Source of the DNA: Sinotaia quadrata
Lineage: Eukaryota; Mollusca; Gastropoda; Architaenioglossa; Viviparidae
NCBI GenBank assembly: GCA_028829895.1
Contig: CM054184.1
Location: 49,882,201-49,946,200 of the forward strand
Reading direction: 5' to 3'
DNA length: 64,000 nucleotides
The translations under genes and the position numbers were made by a program. Within the stretch, counting starts at the first letter, position 1. The number at the start of each line of letters is the position of its first letter. Shown here one piece after another: positions 55,019 to 64,000 of the stretch. The notes beneath the pieces were generated by a model. That model was not told the origin of the DNA and ran no database searches. It was given only the letters and a program-made list of their open reading frames with translations.

Positions 55019-55407
55019 ACAGGTTAACTAGCATCATTTAATTAAATTTTCCTAGTATAAACACGTCTTGTTGATATTTTGTTCTATGCTTTGCCAACCA
55101 GCATCTAAAGGCACACTGATAATGTTAACTTGCACAAGTGTGTCTTATATGGATGGTGATTACAATATAGCTTTTTGATGTCAGACAACTATTTTCATGG
55201 GTGGTGATTACAGTTTAGCTTTCCTTAGCTTCCTCCAAAATTGGTCAACATGTATCTAATATAATAGCCTGCATTTGTAATATTTTTTTCATTGTAAAAT
55301 CTCCCTTGTCCTAAGTAAATAGGTTAAGAAAATAAAATTAGTATTGCTCTTATAGTTATAGCAATCATAGCACTGGTAGCATGCCATGGAATAAATCATC
55401 AGCACTA

Positions 55408-55620
55408 GTAAATCGGCTGGACAAAACTCAACACACGTGAATATTAAATCAACTGTATTCAATCTGTGTACTTTCCACATACAAATTTAGAAACATAAGA
55501 AATAAACATTAAGCTTGATTTTGAATTAATGCTTTGGTTGTTGAGAAATCAGTGAATGAAAATGTGTAGTTATATTGATTGCTGCCGGCATAGTATTGTG
55601 CTGCTTCCTATAAATTATAA
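55408..55620. repeat. Dispersed copy of the foldback arm
   Basis: Matches about 5170-5420 in the same orientation and 3360-3610 inverted. Shared blocks include AATCGGCTGGACAAAACTC, CATTAAGCTTGATTT, and GCTTTGGTTGTTGAGAAATC. It ends GTGCTGCTTCCTA, a diverged form of the GTGCCGCTACCTA border. This shows the arm is an independent repeat family. Confidence 0.75.
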
Positions 55621-56754
55621 TTATATAACATTAGAAACCTGTCATTGAATTAAAGCAAAATAATCATGTTGATTTTCTTATACATTTTAAAATATTATAA
55701 AAACAAATTTATTTGTTTTATAAAATAAAATTTGTTGTATTTCACATAATTATAAGAGTAGAATGGTGTAGTTTTGACTTTTAATTTTTATCAGTGTGTT
55801 TAGAGAAAACTGTTCATAGAGTACTGAATTATGTATTGAGAAGATAATGTGCTCCATGCAATCATTTGTTACAGGTCAATTTGAACGAAATCAGCTCAAC
55901 ACTTTGCAACACTTGGCCCAGAGCACCTTCTCTACAGCTTTTTCTTCATGCTAGCTGTGATGTACCTGCCCGTTCTCCAGTGTTATTCCATGTGATAAAT
56001 TAGCTTGGTTTTCTTCAAAAGTTCAACATTTTAAAAACAAAATTCTTAAGTTCTCAGAATATTTTTGAAATTTCTGACCGAAGATGCTAATGAAATACGG
56101 ATAATTAAGTCCTAACAGACAGTTTAAGGACTGTAAGAGACCTCTATGACATAAATAACAAGTGCATTAATTTAAAAATAGATTCACATATTTTATTACT
56201 CATTCCGTGTGATGTCTTAAACAATTTTAAGGCTGCCTAATTTGAGGCATTGTATTCCCAGAAGATAGAGGTGCTAAAATTGTTAATTTGATTTTCCATT
56301 ATTTTAGATGAAACAAAACTATTACAAAGAATCCCATTCTGTTGAAAAATTCTAAACAACACAAAACTTCAGTAGCAGTTTTGAAACTGTTTATAAATTT
56401 GTGGCTGGTATAGTTTGAAATTTAAAAAAATAAGACTAAGCTGCATACCTTGATTTGTGTATTTACAAGGGCTTCTGGGGAAATTTGGTTTTTATTTTTT
56501 ACATCATTGATATCAGGAAATGGGTTTTACTTTTGAGGATATTTTATTTAACAATACCAACAGTCATTAAACTCCTGAGAAATTTGATTTTGAAGTGTTA
56601 AACGTTTTAATCAAGCTGATTGGAGTTAAAATAAGTGAAAAAGTATGGTTGTGCTTGTGAGTATGTGCATACATTGTACAGTAAATTGGTTGTGTATTGA
56701 AAAAGACATTAGTTTCTTCATGTTTTCCCCAAATTTTGCTAGACAGTTCTTTTA

Positions 56755-56825
56755 AACCAAGGTTTCTCAACTAGAGTTCCATGAGAGATTGCTGGAGGTT
56801 CCCATAGGGATTGTGATTGAAAAAA
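56755..56825. mobile_element. Possible hAT terminus
   Basis: CAAGGTTTCTCAACTAGAGTTC resembles hAT ends of the CAGTGGTTCTCAACC type. No partner end or target duplication was found. Confidence 0.25.
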
Positions 56826-59800
56826 ATTAAGCTCATAGATATAGTAATTTTACCCAAGAACTGAAAATTATTTCAAGGGTTAAAAGGTTGAAGAAGGATG
56901 TTTTAAACTGTTTCCCCAAATATCTTTGACTAAACTGTTTCCCTAAAAATATCTTCTAAACTATTTCCTCAGATGTTTTTTGATTTAGCAAGACCATGAT
57001 TTTACAAGACAGATGACTGCAGTTCATCAGCATGGCACTATTTAAATATTAACAATAAACATTGAATTGGACAGGTGTAAGATTTGCTTTAATAAATCAT
57101 CTGGGGCTCCATGTATCTGAAGCATTAATATTATATACTTCACACAAAAAGTGCAGAATTGGTAATTGGACCATAAAAGAATTTATGAAACTCAACACAA
57201 AAAACCCCAAAGAAATGCTTACAAGTCACAAAAAGAAGTTGATGCTTCATTTGATTATGCTAAACCACTGTGCCATTTCTTGGATATCCTATACAGAATG
57301 TCTCTTAGTTTGACATCTTTGTGATTGTGCAAAGATCCTTGATATTTATGTTGTTAGCATTCTTGGAACACCATTATAGAAAATGTCTTTATGGTAGTAT
57401 ATGGACGATTTTAAATGACAAAAATTTAATATTTTATTTATTTTTAAAAACTTTTCTTTTTATGCTAATCATGATTATAAGCAGACACATTTATACATAA
57501 TAATATATGGGAAAAGGGTTCATGAAATAAATATTCATTGTTTGAACCTTAAATCCATGTTATCATCCAGTTTTCTGCAAGTTTGTAGTATTTATAGGAT
57601 GAACAGTTCACTAATTATTTTATAAGACAATTTTATGTTGTTGTTTTTTTTAAATTGCTTGAAATTTAATTGCCAAATGTCAATTAATAATATAAATAAA
57701 TGTCAATTTTTGGTTAATAGTTTCATTAGGACAGTATAAATACCTGATAGAATTAATTGTTGATTTTATGAAGAATTGAATTGAATGGGAACTGTGTCGG
57801 TGTTTATTATTTTTTTCATAGAATGGCATAGTGACTGTCAAAATTGTATCTTTCAGCAATGATCTAAAAGTCAAAATGTTATCTTCTCTTGATTGGAAAG
57901 AGGATGGATGCAAGATTGGATGCACATTCCTTTAACTCAGTCTGTTATATATTATTAAGATTGTAATATAAATAAATAATTTATTTTTATTAATCCACAA
58001 ATGCTTGTTTGTTTAATGTGTTGTGACAGGATTATAGCAATAAAATATTGAGTGAAAATGTCTAATACTTTTATTTTGGTATATTTTAAAGGCAAGATAG
58101 GCATTTCATTTCATTTCATTGTTTTATATATTTATAAAGAATATAAAAGTGTTGGATATCCTGAACACAAACTGTTGAGTGCACCATTAAACTTTCTTGT
58201 ATTGCACTGCTAAGCTCCATGAAAGGAATAGATGGCAAAGTAGGTTACTTTTTAAACTTGTACCTGCCCTTTATTCACAACTGACTAGTCACTTAATTTT
58301 TTAGATTAGGATCAGCAATATTTTATGAGTGCCTTGCCACTATGTCTAATTTTCAAAGATTCAAGGAAAAGGACAAGGTAAATAGGTGTAAAATAACTCA
58401 GATAATCTAGAATAAATATTAAACATTGCCTGCAAAGTATGATTATTTACCATCACTTAATTTCTTTTGTCAATATGGCTTGTGTGCTGGGTTCCTCACT
58501 TATGCTAGATTGTTCAGTTAAACTGTAGCTACTGAATGGTACTATTTTGCTTGCAGCTTTTATTTAAGTTAAGGCAAGATTTCCTGTCAGACAAAGGAGG
58601 AAAGTATTACTGCCTATTCTTTAAGTGCTAAGCAATAAAACTTGTAAAATGAATCATGATCTTCAAAATTAGAGAATTTCGCTGATAGGAAACATTAACT
58701 GGCAATGTACTTGCTGTTAAATAATCCGAAACAATAAATTTATATAACCCATTATACTGTACAGCACAAGCTGATTAGCATAGAACTGCTTTATAATGTG
58801 TACAAGGTTAATTGTAGCATTTCTGCATGTCATGTTTTTCAAATGGAGAATCTTTTTGCACCCTGGTTCTAGGTAACTATAACCCCATAATGTCTTAAAA
58901 TTCTTACTGATTTAAGTGCTTTTCAAATTTCTTTTTCCCACAATAAAGATTTAAAAATGAATTTTTCATATGGCTGTTTATGCCACAGGATATTTTACCA
59001 GGGTTTAGTTTTCATTCTCTTCCTTTCATGTGAACAAAGCCTATTTAAGTATACCAAAATTGCATGTTTCATTGTGCACCACTTTTTAATTGCGAAACTA
59101 TTTTTAACAATTGCATACTAAAAAGTAGTAATTCAAGAAACTGCTTGGACCATTTGTCATTATGTATGCCTCTAATGGAGCAGGCTTACTGTTAATTTGA
59201 TCCTATTATTTTTTATTAATGTTCTAGGGTTTTGTTTTCTTATTACAAATTGTATAAGAAGTGCCTGATTTGGGGCAAACCTGCAGAAGATAATAAGCTC
59301 TCCTGTTGACATTGCAAGTAAAGTGTTTGGATCTCAGTTTTCATCGAGGTTATAATTAGGTACTACTTCTAGCAAAATGATTTAGGTGTCAGCTGGCTGA
59401 TGTAAGCTTGGGTGGGTTGAGGGAATGATGTCAGTAAGGTATGTTTCTATGTTTGCTCAAATTTACACTGCATGCAGTTTTAATAAGAAGACAGTTCAAG
59501 AACAGTGAAGGGAATAATGTAAATCTGGACTGATTACTTGGAAGAGAAGTGATTTACAGGTTAAAGGTGAAGAGTGGGGAAAACAATACTGGCTTTCCAA
59601 AATTTAAAGTGCAAACTTTGAAGTATCTCTTGCATAGGCATTTGATAAAAACAAGCATTGAATAGAATGTTAACTGAGCCAAGCATTGTGTATAAATCAG
59701 AGTACTGATCAATATCCATCAATAGAAAATGTTGAGCAGTTAATAAATATATATAAAATGATCATTGGAATTTAATTATATAAATGCACTGTGAAGAAAA

Positions 59801-60741
59801 CTATTTAAAATAGTAAGAACAGAGTTGTTTTAATCAGAAAAATTGAGTGCAACACACAGACTATATAATTTTTTTTTCAGTATTAAAATGCTGAGCCAGC
59901 CATTTTTCACAAGTGTGCATCTCAGCATTAAAAATAGACTTGAATTAGTGCCAAAGCTAACATAATTTTACTTGCTAGCCAGTGTTCCTGTACCCTTTAT
60001 ATGCTGCAATACATCTATCCTAAACTTTGGCTGCTCATTAAGTTAGCTCAGATCCTGTCTAGTATATAATTATATTTGATAAAAAATAAAAATTGGGAAA
60101 AGTAGTCATAAGTGTACACAGAGAGAAAGCAAGTCTTAACACAGAATAATTCTAGACAACCACCAGTTATTAAAGTTTAACATTTATTCTTTAAAAGTAA
60201 AAAAAAATAGTTTTGGTTAAATATGTGAAAGGATTTGTTGATGCAAACAGATTATAATATACTTGTGCATTTTTTTTGGGAGAAAATACAGACTGTACAA
60301 TAATTGTATTGTTCAGTATTTAAAAAATAAAAGATACATTTCTCCTTAATTACAATTACTATTTTCAGTATTATACATATATTTTCTTGTTAAAATCGAC
60401 TATCAAAGCAAATTTTATTACAAATAAGCATCACAATATAATCAGTAATATGCAGATTACTACTGAGCGCATACATTTAAAATCCTGTTTAGGATAAAGA
60501 ATCATTTCAAGTATATAAAGTAATCAAATCACATGAAGAAAACAACATACCAACTCTTTTAAAAGTTTATTTGGATAGTCCTAAAAAATTTAGGAAGAAA
60601 AAAGAAATCAATTTCTTTGGTGGAGAAAATGATTATTAAGGGGGAAATTTTAACGACCCTGAAATCGCATTTTTGCACATGCATACTATAAATTGAATTT
60701 GCATCAGCATGATAATCACACATACATGTGCATACATAATT

Positions 60742-60850
60742 AAAACTATTTTATAAATATGTAACTTATATTTAACAAAAACTATTTTATAAACGTAACT
60801 TATATTTTACAAAAACTATTTTATAAACCTGTAACAATAAAACTTATTTA
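60742..60850. repeat. About 35-bp tandem repeat, three copies
   Basis: AAACTATTTTATAAA followed by GTAACTTATATTTAAC recurs three times with small changes. Confidence 0.75.
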
Positions 60851-61149
60851 ACAAATTCACTACTTATATTTTTATTTTTTAATCCCCAATAGATGATGCA
60901 ATCCTGTTATATGGGACTGTCAAACAACTCGACTATGGAGTTGGTGTCAATTGTGCTTTTTACTGAAATCAGAGTCAATAAAATGTCCTGACTCTTTACT
61001 CCAAATTTTACAAGACTTGAGGCTAAGGCAGATCCATGTTTGAACCATGCAGGGGGTAAAAAAAAAAGACTTTTAAAATATTGAAATAACATCTCAAAGT
61101 ATTTTTTATTGTTGATTTAGTACATTTTGAGCAATGAAAGTTAAAGTGT

Positions 61150-61870
61150 TTGTGAAGATTTGAAATAGTGAGCTAAAAAAAAAAATTAAAAAAAATCTGC
61201 TGCTGTATGAATTAGAAGTTCATATGAAAGGTTTACAAGAGAAGGAGAATAGATGGGTCACTACATGATATCATTCAGCCACCTTCATCTTCATTAACAG
61301 TAACCTGAAGATCAAGATTTTGAAAAATATCTTTGGAAAATTTTAGAGAAAGAGAAACTCCATCATATCTATCTAAATTTAATATATAAATTTTTACCAA
61401 ATACTGAAAGAGGTTGAGTTACTGATCTTATTTCTGAATTGAGTGCTAAAATTGCAACACCTTGCTATCTCAAGAGTGCTGCTTTGACTGTCACAGCATT
61501 AACACAGACTCAAGTCACTGTGGAACATTTGTTTTCTGTTTTCAGAATTGTCAAATCCAATTTGAGAGTAGCACTGAAGTCAGACCTATTACTAGTATTA
61601 GAAGTGATCTTATTTTAAAGTCAATTCAATTTAGATAAACATTATCATATATTTAACATATTTTGAGGGTTTCTTTGTATTATTGTACAATTGAAAACAG
61701 TTTAAAAATGAAATCTATGAAAGTCACTGCTTCATTTATTTACTTCTAAACCATACTCATGATAAGTATATAACTTTATGCCATATGATAGTAATAAATA
61801 ACAGTCAGGAGTCAGATTTCTAAAATTACAGGAGTCGGAGTTGGAAATTTTTGGCTGACTCCACAACCTG
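61150..61870 (+). pseudogene. hAT transposase remnant, second copy
   Basis: At 61510-61617 the + strand reads TQVTVEHLFSVFRIVKSNLR then VALKSDLLLVLEVILF and a stop. This is the hAT C-terminal dimerisation block, better preserved than the copy at 9050-9900. The two copies align through AACATTATCATAT, GAAATCTATGAAA and a final TCAGA(C/T)TTCTAAAATT. The end carries GGAGTCGGAGTT..TTGGCTGACTCC, a probable terminal region. Upstream catalytic parts are broken by stops. Confidence 0.75.
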
Positions 61871-63336
61871 CATAAAAGGCTTGATATATTCAAAGTTCAA
61901 TATATCCACCCACACGGACATGGACTGAAATTTTAAGCTTCAACCTTTAATGAGTATATTCATGTACAATGTAACTATACAAATAATGCCAACTGACAAC
62001 ATTTCTGGTATGAAGTGAAGACGGGGATTGATGCATAAACTATAACTAGACTGCACAAATGCAAGTTACCAAATACATATAAATCATTGATCAATTGTAT
62101 ATAGTCAGTAAATAGAGATGCTTATTTTAAAAAAAAATTAATTAAACAAGAATGTGCTCAAGTTATTTTTTGTGGTAATGAAATGAGGGGTGTTCCAAGT
62201 TGCTCAGTGATGTAATTTTTCTGCTCCCCTTTTTCTAAACACTATAGCATTAAGAGTTTTGATTTTTTCCCCCATTCTCGTTGTACTTTTCCCATATAAT
62301 AAACTGTAGATAATAATAAAACTGACAGATTGGTTTCTCTTTCTTGCAATGCCATAATACAGTTTATGTAATATACTCTATATTAAGTGATTCAATTCCG
62401 AGTCTAAAAAAAAATTACCAATGAGAATATTTACATTTTAGACTTCCTTGCTTACTTTAATTTATTCCTGCATTTAAAATATCTGTCAGTGTCATGTTTA
62501 GAGCCAATAAATATTTTTTATTCTTTAAATTTGTCTGAGATGATTTATAATATAATATTTCCATTTTTACAGCAAATTTTGTAAAAAATTCAAAACAAAA
62601 CTGTTTATCTTTTATACAGTTAGAATTCCCTTAGATCCACGTCTGTTTGATGTGCACTTTGTTTCTGCACTTTTAAGATCATGGTTCTTTTTGAGAAAAT
62701 CTGAGAAAAGTTTAGTTTCCAATTTTGCTGTTGATTTTTGTTAAGATATAATTTTAAAGTTAAGAAATAGACAAGGTTAACAAATTATGAAAGTGAACAA
62801 ACTACATCATTGGAAGGAATGAGGTCCAGTTAAAATTATAATTGTTTGGCTGGTGAATACACTAAAATATAACATACTTTAGATCTGCACGTGACACTGG
62901 ATATGGACCAGCAAATGGGAAAGCTACATGTAACTCTGAACACTAATCATATAATATTTGATATATTTGCTGGACATCAGATGGGTAGGAACTAAAAAAT
63001 TTTATTTTTATTAATATTGAAATTTAGATAATAAGTAAGTCTGATAAAATTAAGTACAATTGGGTATATTTTAGTAGCATGATGGTCTGAACATGAAATC
63101 CTCTTTGATAAAAGTAAATGGTCAATAAATCAAAGTTTAATAAAATGAGACTGCACGGAACTGGTAGATTTAATATAAGAGTAATGTAACTGTAGATTTA
63201 ATAAAAGACTGCATTGTAATTATTATTTTCTTAGGGTCTTGAAGTAAATCATCCTAATATTAGTAAAATATCCCACAAATCCATGCACTAGTACTGGGGT
63301 TCACAATTCAAAGCAATCTGTGGGTTTCTGCACTAA
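61871..63336. other. Intergenic, nothing recognised
   Basis: AT-rich DNA with no gene, RNA or clear repeat visible. Confidence 0.6.
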
Positions 63337-64000
63337 CCCATCGAATGCCAGGGGGACAGGTGCCATCCCACAAGCATGCTCGCTCAGTCTCAGTGACACT
63401 ATTCATTCAAAATAACCAGAGTGAAGGAAAGATTTGCTTGGCTTCAGGAGACAATCTGTTATAAATTCTACCATTGGATACTGTAATTAGAATGATCATG
63501 TCATTGAAAGGGCACCTTTTTTCCTATCACCCCCACTTTTGAGCTGAGCAGCCATATTGAAGCATGTTTTGTGTCAACCATGTCAAGTTTCGAGGCTGAA
63601 TTTTCTCATGGTGAGTTGTGTGCTGTATTTTGTGGATTCTAAGTAATGTATTGTGAGCTTAAGATGAAATTCAACCAGCCCCTGCTGAAATGTTGGACAC
63701 AGGTGACCATGATGCCAGTGACTGGTTGTAATTAAAAAAAAGAAAGAAATTCGCAAGTTCAATACAAAGGTAAAAAAATCTTTTTATTATTTTTGAATGT
63801 GAAGTAAAATAAATTCGCAAATTCAACAAAAAGGTAAGAAAACTTTTTATTATTTATTTATTTTTGAATGTGAAGTAAAATAAATTCGCAAATTCAACAA
63901 AAAGGTAAGAAAACTTTTTATTATTTATTTATTTTTGAATGTGAAATAAAATAAATTTACTTAGAATATCTATAATATCTATGATACTTTAAAAATAACA
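63337..64000 (+). mobile_element. piggyBac-type element, truncated by window end
   Basis: Starts after CTAA (degenerate TTAA) with CCCATCGAATGCCAGGGGG. Interior blocks match the piggyBac at 17745 and the derivative at 6650, including AGAATGATCATGTCATTGAA and TTCAACCAGCCCCTGCTG. At 63580 a short start, MSSFEAEFSHGE, parallels the N-terminus of the 18014 transposase (MANAHFQLDYCE) and then breaks. From 63750 the subterminal block is tandemly repeated. The right end lies outside the window. Confidence 0.6.
63748..63960. repeat. Tandem repeats of the piggyBac subterminal block
   Basis: Three head-to-tail units of ATTCGCAAATTCAACAAAAA plus GGTAAGAAAACTTTTTATTA and TTTTTGAATGTGAAGTAAAATAA, near 63748, 63811 and 63884. 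Elements at 7140-7440 and 19590 carry one or two diverged units. Confidence 0.8.

Larger units (their letters stand above)
55019..61149. other. 3' flank of the PPP1R15-like gene, no other gene seen
   Basis: AT-rich DNA, part of it 3' UTR. It contains a foldback-family fragment (55408-55620), a possible hAT end near 56755, and a short tandem repeat at 60742-60850. ORFs such as 57062-57313 are unlike known proteins. Confidence 0.65.

Noticed and set aside
57062..57313. 83-aa ORF downstream of the PPP1R15-like gene
   Set aside because: It has no convincing similarity to any family, and no exon signals surround it.

Overview
This is animal nuclear DNA: AT-rich, with GT-AG introns, long intergenic stretches and many DNA-transposon remnants. 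It carries three recognisable split genes. Gene structures and repeats fit an invertebrate, most likely a lophotrochozoan such as a mollusc. That placement is an impression, because nothing here fixes the species.

Layout. (1) 1158-20240, + strand: thymidylate synthase (TYMS), seven coding exons, with the N-terminal exon not found. Its introns hold a ~4.1 kb foldback-like inverted repeat (2494-6620), a 174-bp hAT-type MITE with an 8-bp target duplication, a piggyBac-type deletion derivative, a hAT transposase remnant, and a piggyBac element nested inside a pogo/Tigger-like element (17239-19896). (2) 20241-31453: convergent intergenic DNA and 3' UTRs, with small tandem repeats. (3) 41559-31454, - strand: ILRUN (C6orf106) orthologue, five coding exons and 277 aa, with a consensus NRF1 site upstream and a possible 69-nt cassette exon in intron 2. 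(4) 41.8-52.3 kb: repeat-rich gap with a probable solo LTR inserted into a 42-bp minisatellite, a CA microsatellite, a GC-richer degenerate segment, an ~800-bp polypurine tract, and three tandem arrays. (5) 52717-55018, + strand: a two-exon gene of 595 aa with a KVTF protein phosphatase 1 docking motif and a short GADD34/CReP-like tail, probably a PPP1R15 homologue. Its leader region has a perfect ATF/CREB palindrome and three upstream ORFs, the last overlapping the main start as TGATG. (6) 55.0-64 kb: no gene recognised; a foldback-family fragment, a second hAT remnant and a third piggyBac-type element.

The three genes do not form a pathway. TYMS makes dTMP, ILRUN is a known modulator of innate transcription, and the PPP1R15-like protein would direct PP1 to phospho-eIF2alpha during stress recovery. 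The most interesting part is the PPP1R15-like locus, where promoter, leader and protein features all point to the integrated stress response while the catalytic-core tail looks unusually short. No wholly new multi-gene system was seen.
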